A DNA stretch of 40,731 bases from an uncultured Eubacteriales bacterium. Lineage in GTDB: Bacteria > Bacillota > Clostridia > Peptostreptococcales > Anaerovoracaceae. The position numbers were made by a program, and so were the translations under genes. The stretch lies in contig CADBJW010000016.1 of assembly GCA_902795135.1 (NCBI GenBank), positions 18,281 through 59,011 of the forward strand, given 5' to 3'. Shown here in pieces: positions 26,728 through 34,913 of the stretch. How positions within the stretch are numbered: position 1 is the first letter of the stretch; every line of letters starts with the position of its first letter. A model generated the notes under the pieces. It ran no database searches. It had not been told where the DNA came from and saw nothing but the letters and a program-made list of their open reading frames with translations.

Positions 26728-27711
26728 TTAGCCTATTTTCCCTTCATCAATCATTTTAGCCAATTCTTTTGCAAAATACGTAATATACATGCCTGCGCCA
26801 CTGCGGTATGCTCCGACAGCCATTTCGCCGATAATCCGTTCTTCATCGATCCAGCCATTCAGTGCGGCAGCCTTAACCATGGAATATTCACCGCTTACGC
26901 TGTAAGTGGCAACCGGGATGTTGGTCGCGCTGACCACCCGTTCCAGAAGATCATAGAAGGCCATAGCTGGTTTTACGATCAGGAAATCCGTACCTTCCTC
27001 TACGTCCAGAAGTGCTTCTTTCATAGCCTCTCTGCCGTTGTGATAGTCCATCTGATAACTCTTTCGGTCACCAAAATGCGGCGCAGAGTCCGCAGCATCA
27101 CGGAACGGTCCATAAAAGGCTGAAGCGAACTTGACGGCATAGGACATAATCGGAATGTTCTTAAAGCCATCTGCATCCAGCTTCTCACGAATCGCCATAA
27201 CGTGGCCATCCATCATATCAGAAGGAGCCACGATATCTGCACCTGCTTCCGCCTGGGAGCTTGCGATTTCTGCCAGCATCTTCAGCGTATCGTCGTTGTC
27301 AACGTATTCGCCGTGCAGGATTCCGCAGTGTCCGTGGGACGTATATTCACACATGCAGACGTCTGCGATAAACAGCATATCCGGGAAGTGCTTTTTACCC
27401 TCTCTTAAAGCTCTCTGAACGATTCCGTCATGGGCATAGGCCTGACTTCCCACTTCGTCCTTGTGCTCTGGAATCCCGAACAGCAGGATGTTATTCACGC
27501 CCAGCTTTGCGGCTTCTTCCAGTGCGTAAGGGAACTGGTCCACACTGTAGCGGTACTGTCCCGGCATGGAAGGGATCTCATCCTTGATTCCCGTTCCGTC
27601 GATGGTAAAAATCGGGTAAATCAGGGAGGATTTATCCACGCGGGTCTCCCGAACCATTTTTCTCATTGCTTCTGTTGTACGTAATCTTCTTGGTCTTCTC
27701 GTTAAATCCAT
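26728..27711 (-). CDS. hemB: Porphobilinogen synthase (delta-aminolevulinate dehydratase)
   Basis: HemB condenses two 5-aminolevulinate molecules to porphobilinogen. The zinc-site cysteines CMCEYTSHGHC and the two active-site lysines (in YAVKFASAFYGPFRD and LIVKPAMAFYD) are all present, so it is a zinc-dependent form. From the ATG at 27711 the protein is 327 residues, the normal length, beginning MDLTRRPRRLR; AAAGGA lies ten bases upstream. In-frame ATGs at 27735 and 27747 would add a short tail and are less likely. It lies between cobA-hemD and the DUF819 gene. Confidence 0.96.
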   Translation of the reverse strand: MDLTRRPRRLRTTEAMRKMVRETRVDKSSLIYPIFTIDGTGIKDEIPSMPGQYRYSVDQFPYALEEAAKLGVNNILLFGIPEHKDEVGSQAYAHDGIVQRALREGKKHFPDMLFIADVCMCEYTSHGHCGILHGEYVDNDDTLKMLAEIASSQAEAGADIVAPSDMMDGHVMAIREKLDADGFKNIPIMSYAVKFASAFYGPFRDAADSAPHFGDRKSYQMDYHNGREAMKEALLDVEEGTDFLIVKPAMAFYDLLERVVSATNIPVATYSVSGEYSMVKAAALNGWIDEERIIGEMAVGAYRSGAGMYITYFAKELAKMIDEGKIG

Positions 27712-27736
27712 TGTACTATATTCCTTTCCACTCATA

Positions 27737-29224
27737 TTATTTCCCAAGTTCTAACGCTTTTGACAGCATGCTGTCGATGGTTGCCTGATCAGAAATCGTA
27801 ACATGAAAGCCATAGGATGATGCAGCTTCAGCTGTTCGGTTGCCAATGCAAAGAGCAGGCATTCCATCAAAGTCTGTTCTATCTTGTGAACGAACGAAGC
27901 CATCCACACAGCTTCTGCTCGTAAACGTAACGAAGTCGATTTCACCAACCTGATCCACTGGCGGGTTGGCGATCAAATGGGTCTCATAGACCGGATAATC
28001 GGTATATGGAATCTGTGCATCCCCAAGGACATCGGTCACATCGTGGGAGGCCAGTGTCGTCCGAAGCAAAAGCACCCGGCTGTTTTGATCCACAAATCCA
28101 TTGTCTACCATTTCCCGGCCCAGTGCCAGTCCGCTGTATTCGGACGGGATAAAGTCACACGCGAGACCGTATTCCTTCAGAGCGTTTGCCGTGGCAATGC
28201 CGATGCAGGCGATTTTTTGCCCCGCTAGGGTCCGCATGTCTGAGCCGTTTTCCAAAAGCCAGCTGCAGTAAGAGCGCACGCCTTCTGCACTGGTAAATAC
28301 GAGAGTATCAAAGGCATCGCCCGTGACCGGTTCTTTGGTTGGCACGTCCAGAGGCCGAATCGGTTCTGTTTTGATGCTTGGATACAGCAGGACGTCGGCA
28401 CCCAGTTCTCGAAGTCCCCCGGCAAGCCGGGAGCTTCTGGCAACCGGCTGTGTCACTAAAACGCGCTTTCCGAGCAAAGGCTTTTGGTGAAACCAGCCGA
28501 ACTGTTCGGATAGACTGCATACTTTGCCGACCATGATGACAGCAGGGGAGGTGACGTGGTTTTCACGTACCGTTTTGGACAAATCGCTGATTGGCGATGT
28601 AAACGTCCTCTGCTGCGGCAGGGTTCCTTTTTCAATGACCGCCGAAGGTGTCTGAGGGTCCATACCGGCTTCCATAAGTCCCGTCGCAATCTGCTCAACA
28701 GTGGAAACGCTCATCATGAACACCAGCGTTCCGTGCAGCCGGACCAGTGCATCAAAGTCAATGGAAAGCTTGGCCCCGGCTTTTGCATGTCCTGTAATAA
28801 TGTGCAGGGAGGAACAGAAGTCGCGATGAGTCACCGGAATTCCGCCATATGCCGGAACAGCGATGGAGGAGGTGATTCCGGGAACCACTTCGAAGTCGAT
28901 GCCGCTTTGCTGCAGTAACTCCAATTCTTCTCCGCCGCGGCCAAAGAGAAACGGATCGCCGCCTTTTAGCCGGACGACCATCTTTCCAGCCTCTGCCTGT
29001 TCCAGAAGGATCTGATTGATTTCTCCCTGCGGAACCGGGTGACGACCGGCGTTCTTGCCGACGTCAATGGTCTCCGTACCTTCCGGTATCATGGCCATGA
29101 TTTCGGGACCGACCAATCTGTCATAGACGATCACGTCTGCCTTCTCGATTAATGTCTTACCTTTTAATGTCAGCAGACCACCATCTCCGGGGCCTGCACC
29201 CACGAGAAATACTTTTCCCTTCAT
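27737..29224 (-). CDS. cobA-hemD: Fused uroporphyrinogen-III methyltransferase / uroporphyrinogen-III synthase
   Basis: This 495-residue bifunctional enzyme has an N-terminal CobA (SUMT) domain, about 1-245, with VGAGPGD, VIVYDRLV, VRLKGGDPFLFGRGGEE and GIPVTHRD. It methylates uroporphyrinogen III twice with S-adenosylmethionine to precorrin-2. A C-terminal HemD domain (about 250-495; VLVTQP, LVFTSAEGV, DFVTFTSRSCVDGF) closes the macrocycle to uroporphyrinogen III. The fusion is common in Firmicutes. Start and stop abut hemC and overlap the hemB leader, so the genes are co-transcribed. Its product feeds the precorrin-2 dehydrogenase and CbiK of the same operon. Confidence 0.96.
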   Translation of the reverse strand: MKGKVFLVGAGPGDGGLLTLKGKTLIEKADVIVYDRLVGPEIMAMIPEGTETIDVGKNAGRHPVPQGEINQILLEQAEAGKMVVRLKGGDPFLFGRGGEELELLQQSGIDFEVVPGITSSIAVPAYGGIPVTHRDFCSSLHIITGHAKAGAKLSIDFDALVRLHGTLVFMMSVSTVEQIATGLMEAGMDPQTPSAVIEKGTLPQQRTFTSPISDLSKTVRENHVTSPAVIMVGKVCSLSEQFGWFHQKPLLGKRVLVTQPVARSSRLAGGLRELGADVLLYPSIKTEPIRPLDVPTKEPVTGDAFDTLVFTSAEGVRSYCSWLLENGSDMRTLAGQKIACIGIATANALKEYGLACDFIPSEYSGLALGREMVDNGFVDQNSRVLLLRTTLASHDVTDVLGDAQIPYTDYPVYETHLIANPPVDQVGEIDFVTFTSRSCVDGFVRSQDRTDFDGMPALCIGNRTAEAASSYGFHVTISDQATIDSMLSKALELGK

Positions 29225-30106
29225 TTATTCTTTCCCTTTCATTTGCAATGCCAGTTTATGTCCCAGAGCAATGCATTCTTCATTGGTGACGGCAACATCC
29301 TCCATGTGCATGACAAAAGGCTTCCCGTCTTTATCAATATCAAGACCTGTCAGTTTGATGCGATCACCGCTGATGACCGCATAGGCCGCCATCGGTGATG
29401 TGCACCCACCATCCAGGGTTCTTATAAAGCTTCGCTCGCAAAGGCTGGTTCGCCAGGCGTCCCGGTTGTCAAAATCAGCGAGGAAGGAAATGTCCTGGTC
29501 GCGTCTGCCCTGAACTGCCAGCACGCCTTGCCCCACAGCAGGAATCATCTCATCCGGCTCAAAGATCCGGCTGATTCGGTGCTCCAGTCCTGCTCGCTTG
29601 AGTCCAGCAACGGCCAGCATGGTAGCGGCGAAATGACCGCTGTCCAGCTTTTTAAGCCTGGTCTGTACGTTGCCTCGCATCGGTTCGAAGGTCGCTTCTG
29701 GATAAAGCTTCTGAAATTGGAGAATTCTTCGGTTTGAAGAACAGCCAATGGGTTTACTTAGATCCAGTTCCGTAACGCCTTCCGGTAGAATCAACGCGTC
29801 TCTCGGGTCTTCCCGCTCGGAGCAGGCCAGGATCGGGATTTCGTCCAACACATCCGTCGTCATATCTTTGACGCAGTGAACCACCAGGTCCACGCGGCCG
29901 TCTTCCAGGGCGAGTTCCAGTTCTTTGATAAAGAGTCCCTTACCGCCGATTTTATCCAGATTGCGGTCCAGGATCTTATCGCCCTTTGTTTTCATGGTGA
30001 CCAGTTCCAGCTCGATGGACGCATCGTATTTGTGGATTGCGTCCATCAGCATTTCTGACTGGATGACTGCCAGAACACTTTCTCTGCTTCCAACTCGGAT
30101 TTTCAT
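29225..30106 (-). CDS. hemC: Porphobilinogen deaminase (hydroxymethylbilane synthase)
   Basis: This 293-residue HemC polymerises four porphobilinogens. The cofactor-attaching cysteine is in LDGGCTSPMAAYA (~240). The catalytic Asp is in VHCVKDMTT, which differs from the more usual VHSLKDVPT. Substrate-binding arginines are in GSSNRRILQ and MRGNVQTRL. At about 293 residues it is slightly short of the ~310 typical of the family. The start follows a GAAAGG site. The stop abuts the cobA-hemD start. Confidence 0.96.
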   Translation of the reverse strand: MKIRVGSRESVLAVIQSEMLMDAIHKYDASIELELVTMKTKGDKILDRNLDKIGGKGLFIKELELALEDGRVDLVVHCVKDMTTDVLDEIPILACSEREDPRDALILPEGVTELDLSKPIGCSSNRRILQFQKLYPEATFEPMRGNVQTRLKKLDSGHFAATMLAVAGLKRAGLEHRISRIFEPDEMIPAVGQGVLAVQGRRDQDISFLADFDNRDAWRTSLCERSFIRTLDGGCTSPMAAYAVISGDRIKLTGLDIDKDGKPFVMHMEDVAVTNEECIALGHKLALQMKGKE

Positions 30107-30107
30107 T

Positions 30108-30596
30108 TTAGTATTGCCTTTCTTCTATGATCTGACGCAGTCTCGCGGCTGCATTTCTTACAGTTTCATGGGATTTGCCATTGCCGACGAGGCCCATGAC
30201 CAATTCATCGTTTGTTGCGATGGCAGGGAACCAAAAGGTGGACTCTTTCTGGTCATCGCACAGATTCACTTGGATTCCATGGCTTTTGCAAAGAGCTCCG
30301 ATCTGTCCGTTAACGTCGGAATCATCGGTGCAGGCAAGCACCATCAGGGCATCCTCGACCAAATGGAGGAACGGCTCCGGCTTTTGTGGATCGAACACAT
30401 CCGGCACGTGACAAATTCGTCCTGCATCCCGCAGCTTTTGGATGTCGTCCGTGATCTGCGTGGACAGGACCGTGATTTCGAAATCAAACTTCGCCAGGGT
30501 CTGTATCCGTCGCTGGGCAATTTTGCCGCCGCCAACGACGATGACTTTGCTGCCGGCCGTTTTTATAAATATAGGAAAATGTTCGTGCATTTCCAT
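30108..30596 (-). CDS. Precorrin-2 dehydrogenase (siroheme synthase N-terminal domain type)
   Basis: This 162-residue protein has the NAD-binding motif VIVVGGGKIAQRRI near the N-terminus and the Met8p/CysG-N pattern VLACTDDSDVNGQIGALCKSHGIQVNLCDD. It oxidises precorrin-2 to sirohydrochlorin with NAD+. At this length it lacks the C-terminal extension of full CysG or Met8p, so any ferrochelatase action is doubtful; CbiK encoded nearby would insert cobalt instead. AAGGAG lies eight bases before the ATG. It is followed by hemC after one base. Confidence 0.9.
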   Translation of the reverse strand: MEMHEHFPIFIKTAGSKVIVVGGGKIAQRRIQTLAKFDFEITVLSTQITDDIQKLRDAGRICHVPDVFDPQKPEPFLHLVEDALMVLACTDDSDVNGQIGALCKSHGIQVNLCDDQKESTFWFPAIATNDELVMGLVGNGKSHETVRNAAARLRQIIEERQY

Positions 30597-30626
30597 CCTT
30601 AGAGCTCCTTATTGTTTTCGTCTTTG

Positions 30627-31718
30627 CTATTGCTTTCTTCTACGTTTGATCACGATGTTCAGGATCCCTCCCAAAACGATGATGATGAGGGAAACGATCA
30701 GTACTTTGATGGCCGCTTCCTGAGGAATCTGACTCTTCGTTCCCACGGTGTCGCTGTAGAACGTAAGCTCATACTCGATTTCCACAGGGTCGCCCATTGC
30801 CGTCGTATCTGCAATGACCGGGAAGCTCTCGTCCAGTACAGGAATCGGAATGGTGAACGTGGAGTTGCCGCCGTCGGTCGTTTCGTTGGTGTATTTTTTG
30901 CCTCCAACGATCATGTAGTCATAATAGGTGCTGCTCCACATGAGCCGGGCATAGGCTTTGCCGTCTTTGACGATCAACCAGGTCGGTGAGGTAACGCTGG
31001 CACGTCCGCTCCCGCCGGTCATCTGCACCTGGATGGAATATTCGCCATCTTTTTTATCAATGGCCGCAGGATCGTGTCCGATCGCAGCAATCTTTTGCAA
31101 TGTTGCGGTTGCTTCCGTAGAATCCTTGTTTGTGGATCCATCGTAAGCCTCCATGGCCTTTTCGATTTTGTCATAGTCGGGCAGCGTGATCTTCAGCCCG
31201 GTATCCGGCAGAGACGATGCATCAAAGAGGATCGTTCTCGGATACCATTGTTTCTTTTTCTTACTGAAAGCCGCGCAGTCCAGTTCTTTGTTCAAGGCCG
31301 ACAAGCGAAATTCAAAGGTGCTTTCCCCCTCATGATCCTTCGGAGCGATATACTGCTCGAGGGGTGCAGCGGCAGCTTCTTCCGGTGTCCCCAGGTAAAT
31401 GTACTCATAGCTAGTGGAGGACAGCGTCATACGAACGGTCATCTTGCCGCCCTTTACCGCCAACTTCGCCTTGGTAATCCGGAAGAATGAGGAACTGCTT
31501 TCTGCCTCAACGTCATAGTTTCCGTCGTTGATATCGCGCCCGTAAATTGGCGTCATACCATATTTGATTACCGTTTTCGACGAAGAAACATCGGAGGACG
31601 GAGCGACAGCGTCGTATCCCTCGGCGCCCCAAACGCAGGCCGGGTATGAAAGTCCGAACAGCATGATCAGACAAATTGTAACGATTGTTTTCTTAGTCAT
31701 ATGGTTTGATTGGATCAT
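30627..31718 (-). CDS. Membrane-anchored protein with two NEAT-like domains
   Basis: This ~363-residue protein has an N-terminal signal peptide (cleavage near VWGAEG) and a C-terminal membrane helix followed by KRRRKQ, so it is held on the outer face of the membrane. Two beta-rich domains resemble heme-binding NEAT domains. The first (about 60-175) contains GGKMTVRMTLSSTSYEYIYLG. The second (about 225-330) contains KDGKAYARLMWSSTYYDYMIVGGKKY-like strands and a closing DPVEIEYELTF strand. The second domain is clearly shared with the lipoprotein at 34914-35705. Between them is an acidic helical linker. The start is chosen for the ATGA overlap with the cbiK stop; ATG at 31700 is an alternative. 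The NEAT assignment rests on pattern only. Confidence 0.65.
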   Translation of the reverse strand: MIQSNHMTKKTIVTICLIMLFGLSYPACVWGAEGYDAVAPSSDVSSSKTVIKYGMTPIYGRDINDGNYDVEAESSSSFFRITKAKLAVKGGKMTVRMTLSSTSYEYIYLGTPEEAAAAPLEQYIAPKDHEGESTFEFRLSALNKELDCAAFSKKKKQWYPRTILFDASSLPDTGLKITLPDYDKIEKAMEAYDGSTNKDSTEATATLQKIAAIGHDPAAIDKKDGEYSIQVQMTGGSGRASVTSPTWLIVKDGKAYARLMWSSTYYDYMIVGGKKYTNETTDGGNSTFTIPIPVLDESFPVIADTTAMGDPVEIEYELTFYSDTVGTKSQIPQEAAIKVLIVSLIIIVLGGILNIVIKRRRKQ

Positions 31719-32524
31719 TTTGCCGCAGTGGCGTGATCGATGAATAATTGCTGTACCGCCTTGTATTCGCCAAGTCCCTTGATGATTGGCACTGCCGAAA
31801 TGCCGATGCCTTTGATCTGATTGACCCATGAGTCTTCGTCGTCGCCGGCCATATCGTTTAGTGCGTGGTTTCCGGCAACGATCATCAGCGGCGTCACAAA
31901 GGCTTTTGTAATGGATCCGTGCTTTTGCAACGCAGCCAGAACGTCTTCCAAGGTTGGCGAGCCGTCAACGGTGCCGACAAAAACACGATGGTAGCCCTGA
32001 TCAGCCAGCCGCTTTTGGAGCATGTGGTAAACCTCGTTGGAAGCCGGATCGTGCCGATTGCCGTGTCCCATTAAGACGAGGGCAGATGCATCATCGCAGC
32101 AGCATTCCGAATAGATATCTTCTAGGACGATTCTGGAAACCGCATCGATATCCGATTCAGAGTCCAGGAGATTCGCACCAATGCGGATCGAGTCGAAAGG
32201 GTCTGCCAATTCTGCCAAAACCTGCCTCATCTTTTCGTTTTCGAATCCGTCCAAAAGGTGGGTGGGCTGCACCAAAACCTCTTTGATTCCGTCTGCAGCC
32301 ATGCGCTGCAGCGCTTCTTCTAATGTATCGCAGTGAATCCCATGGGACTCACGAAGTTTCTTAATGATAAACCGGCTTGTCCATGCGCGGTACAGCGCGT
32401 GGTCCGGGAACGCCTCTGCCAAAGCTCCTTCAATGGCACCGATGGTCTTATCACAGGTTTCCTTGTGCAAAGTCCCGAAGCTCACAGCGAGGAGGCCTTT
32501 GGTGGTTTTGTTTTGATTGCTCAT
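31715..32524 (-). CDS. cbiK: Sirohydrochlorin cobaltochelatase, cytoplasmic CbiK
   Basis: This 269-residue class II chelatase inserts Co2+ into sirohydrochlorin in the anaerobic B12 route. It starts with GLLAVSFGTLHKET, has the metal/catalytic histidines in LVLMGHGNRHDP (~145) and VAGNHALNDMAGD (~210), and QPTHLLDGFENEKM in between. There is no signal peptide, in contrast to the related lipoprotein at 35733-36950. AGGAGG lies about 11 bases before the ATG. It stands between an ABC exporter pair and a NEAT-like protein gene. Confidence 0.93.
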   Translation of the reverse strand: MSNQNKTTKGLLAVSFGTLHKETCDKTIGAIEGALAEAFPDHALYRAWTSRFIIKKLRESHGIHCDTLEEALQRMAADGIKEVLVQPTHLLDGFENEKMRQVLAELADPFDSIRIGANLLDSESDIDAVSRIVLEDIYSECCCDDASALVLMGHGNRHDPASNEVYHMLQKRLADQGYHRVFVGTVDGSPTLEDVLAALQKHGSITKAFVTPLMIVAGNHALNDMAGDDEDSWVNQIKGIGISAVPIIKGLGEYKAVQQLFIDHATAAK

Positions 32525-32539
32525 GACCGGTGTATCCTC

Positions 32540-33271
32540 CTACAGATTCTTTTTCTTATAGATGAACAGTACAGAAATCAGGGAAAACGCCGCCAGATAT
32601 GCGAACAATATGAGGTAGCCAAACCCGCTGTAATATTCACCCGCTGAGATGCTTCGAATCATGCCGCTTGTTTGTGACAAAGGCAACGCGGCGATAAACT
32701 GCCGGATCCCTGCTGGCATGGATTCTGTGGAGAAGAATGTGTTGCAGAGAAATGACATCGGCGTAATGATATATGCTGTAAAACGCGGAGCGTCGGTATA
32801 GCTCTTTGCAAGGAAAGAGAGCACGAGAGCCAGTGTGGAGAACACAGCCCCGTTCAGAAACATGATAAAGAAGGATGCTCCGTTGAATATGAGCCCGGTC
32901 CGGACCGGGAAGGTGATGAGCAGGATCATGCATCCCGCATACATGCCCCGTAGAGATCCGCCAATGACCTGCCCCAGAATAAACTGCCACAGGGGAGTCG
33001 GGGAGACCATGACCTGGTCCAGAGCCTTTTCGTAAAGCCTTTGCACGCTCATATTCTGCGCGACCGCACCAAAACTGCCGGTCATCGTCGACAAGGCAAC
33101 GATTCCCGGAATCAGGAAGTTCAGGTATGGCTCACCGTGAGACGTTGTCTGTATTCCGAGCCCGAAAACGATCAGATACATGAGCGGCGTGATAACGGCA
33201 GCCAGCGTTATTTTATAGAAGTCTCTGCGAAACTCTCTCCATTTTTCCCATAATACAGCAAGTACACCCAT
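32540..33271 (-). CDS. ABC-2 type exporter permease
   Basis: This 243-residue membrane protein has six membrane segments and matches the ABC-2 (NodJ/DrrB-like) family: FLIPGIVALSTMTGSFGAVAQNM near 45-70, VSPTPLWQFILGQVIGG near 90, ITPMSFLCNTFFS near 170. It forms an exporter with the ATPase encoded one base upstream. Embedded among cbiK, cbiL and NEAT-like genes, it may export a tetrapyrrole, a metal complex or a lipid, but nothing in the sequence identifies the substrate. Confidence 0.88.
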   Translation of the reverse strand: MGVLAVLWEKWREFRRDFYKITLAAVITPLMYLIVFGLGIQTTSHGEPYLNFLIPGIVALSTMTGSFGAVAQNMSVQRLYEKALDQVMVSPTPLWQFILGQVIGGSLRGMYAGCMILLITFPVRTGLIFNGASFFIMFLNGAVFSTLALVLSFLAKSYTDAPRFTAYIITPMSFLCNTFFSTESMPAGIRQFIAALPLSQTSGMIRSISAGEYYSGFGYLILFAYLAAFSLISVLFIYKKKNL

Positions 33272-33272
33272 A

Positions 33273-34115
33273 TTATTTCTGGTCTATTCTCCTTCCGATC
33301 CGTTCCACAAAAACGTCTTCCAGGGTCGTGTTGCGCATGGTCATATCTTCGTCAGATCCGGACAGATAATCGATGGCATCCCGCTTCGTAGCGAAATACT
33401 TTGATACGAGACGTTCCTCTGTGGTAATGTCTACCGCAAAGGCACCCAGGTGGTCAATGAGCGTCTGCGGTGCGTCTACCGTATCGAGCTTGCCATGGTC
33501 GATGAGTGCCACCCGGTCGCAAAGAGACTGGGCCTCATCGATGTAGTGGGTCGTTAAAAGAATGGTTATATTTCTGCTATGGAGCTGCCGAAGCAGGTTC
33601 CACATTTGTCTTCGGGAAATCGCGTCCATTCCAGCTGTCGGTTCGTCCAGAAGCAAAATCTCCGGATCGGTCATCAGTGCCCGGCAGATCATGAGCTTTC
33701 GTTTCATACCGCCTGACAAGTGCCGCACCACACGATGGCGGTAGTCGATCAGCCCGGTAAATGCGAGGAGCTCATCGCTCTTTTCCCGGATTTCCTTTTT
33801 TTTCATATAGTAAAGACGCCCCTGATATTCCATGACTTCGTCCATGGTCATGTCCTGTCGCATGGAATATTCCTGGGTTATAACGCTGAATTTGCGTTTT
33901 TCCGCAGAGGCCTTACGATCCAGTTTGTTGCCATCGATGAGAATTTCCCCGGAAGTAGGGAGAAGAACGGTGGAAAGCATACTGATCGTAGTTGTTTTTC
34001 CGGCGCCGTTTGGTCCGAGAAGACCAAAGAATTCTCCGGTCTTGATGGTCAGATCCAAATGGTCGACGGCCGTAAAATCACCATATTTTTTTGTCAGTTG
34101 TTTGATTTCAATCAT
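33273..34115 (-). CDS. ABC-2 exporter ATP-binding protein
   Basis: This 280-residue ATPase has Walker A GPNGAGKTT, Q-loop ITQEYSMR, signature HLSGGMKRKLMICRAL, Walker B ILLLDEPTAGMD and H-loop TTHYIDEA, typical of drug- and lipid-export ATPases (CcmA/DrrA-like). It has a short C-terminal accessory domain with FAVDITTEERLVSKY. It pairs with the permease one base downstream. No good ribosome site precedes its ATG, and it starts 21 bases after the cbiL stop. Confidence 0.92.
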   Translation of the reverse strand: MIEIKQLTKKYGDFTAVDHLDLTIKTGEFFGLLGPNGAGKTTTISMLSTVLLPTSGEILIDGNKLDRKASAEKRKFSVITQEYSMRQDMTMDEVMEYQGRLYYMKKKEIREKSDELLAFTGLIDYRHRVVRHLSGGMKRKLMICRALMTDPEILLLDEPTAGMDAISRRQMWNLLRQLHSRNITILLTTHYIDEAQSLCDRVALIDHGKLDTVDAPQTLIDHLGAFAVDITTEERLVSKYFATKRDAIDYLSGSDEDMTMRNTTLEDVFVERIGRRIDQK

Positions 34116-34136
34116 ATTCGTTTGTGCGTCAAAGCA

Positions 34137-34817
34137 TCAATCTTTGGCGATGATCAGAGCGAAGTAGCCTGCATCATCTGGGATTTCATCGACGCTTCGA
34201 TAAACCTGTTCGCTATCCATGCCGCAATCCTGCACCATGTTCACGTCTTTACCGCTTGCCCGGAGCAGATCTTTCACGTCTTTCATATGGCTTCCGGATT
34301 TCATGAGAACATAGCTTCCGGAATCGTCGAGGGCTGCTCCCAGCTTATGAACCGCTGGAATTACGTGCATTGGTTCATTCCATTCCACGATTGGAATATT
34401 GAGGCGTGCGGCTGCTGCGCAGAAGGAAGGGATTCCGCTGACAAGAGCCGTTTCATAGCCGTCTTCCTCTATGATCTTCTGCAGATAGGAAAAAGTGCAG
34501 TATATAGTCGGATCGCCCAAAGTCAAGTAAACGACATTCTTTCCTTTCTCCAGATATTCCTCCATGAGTTTGGCGCCCTTTTGGTGGTTTTCTCTTTGCA
34601 CATTCAGATCCATGGTCATCGGCATATATACAGGAATGAGGGTTTTGTCTGCCAGTTCAGGGACTGCCTGGACAGCTATTTTGTAAGCAACAGTTTCTTT
34701 TGGTTCTTTACCGGGAAGTGCGATGACGTCATTTTCCTTGATCAGCTTGACAGCTTTCAGTGTCATATATTCCGGGTCTCCCGGGCCTACGCCTACTCCG
34801 TATGCAATTCCTTTCAT
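34137..34817 (-). CDS. cbiL: Cobalt-factor II / precorrin-2 C20-methyltransferase
   Basis: This 226-residue SAM-dependent methyltransferase of the CobI/CbiL family adds the C20 methyl group to cobalt-sirohydrochlorin, giving cobalt-factor III. Landmarks are GVGVGPGDPEYMTLKAV at the N-terminus, VVYLTLGDPTIYCTF near 95, VSGIPSFCAAAA near 125 and LMKSGSHMKDV near 170. AGGATCC precedes the ATG by a few bases. It follows an internal terminator and precedes the exporter genes. With CbiK in the same operon it marks the anaerobic (early cobalt) pathway. Confidence 0.94.
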   Translation of the reverse strand: MKGIAYGVGVGPGDPEYMTLKAVKLIKENDVIALPGKEPKETVAYKIAVQAVPELADKTLIPVYMPMTMDLNVQRENHQKGAKLMEEYLEKGKNVVYLTLGDPTIYCTFSYLQKIIEEDGYETALVSGIPSFCAAAARLNIPIVEWNEPMHVIPAVHKLGAALDDSGSYVLMKSGSHMKDVKDLLRASGKDVNMVQDCGMDSEQVYRSVDEIPDDAGYFALIIAKD

Positions 34818-34860
34818 GTTGGATCCTCCAATGGTTTTCTTTTATGAAATAACGATAAAA

Positions 34861-34901
34861 CGCAAAAATCTCTCTGCTGGCGCTGATGCGCCAACAGAGA
34901 G
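34861..34901 (-). terminator. Internal terminator between the NEAT-like lipoprotein gene and cbiL
   Basis: On the minus strand a 14-bp stem (CTCTCTGTTGGCGC with GCGCCAGCAGAGAG, loop ATCA) is followed by ATTTTTG. It lies 13 bases after the lipoprotein stop, so it should make the two lipoprotein genes upstream more strongly expressed than cbiL and beyond. Confidence 0.85.
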
Positions 34902-34913
34902 GTGATTGGTCAG

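Noticed and set aside
33720-34847. 375-residue plus-strand frame opposite cbiL and the ABC ATPase
   Set aside because: The opposite strand encodes two clear families; the plus-strand product is Phe/His/Cys-rich without a domain.
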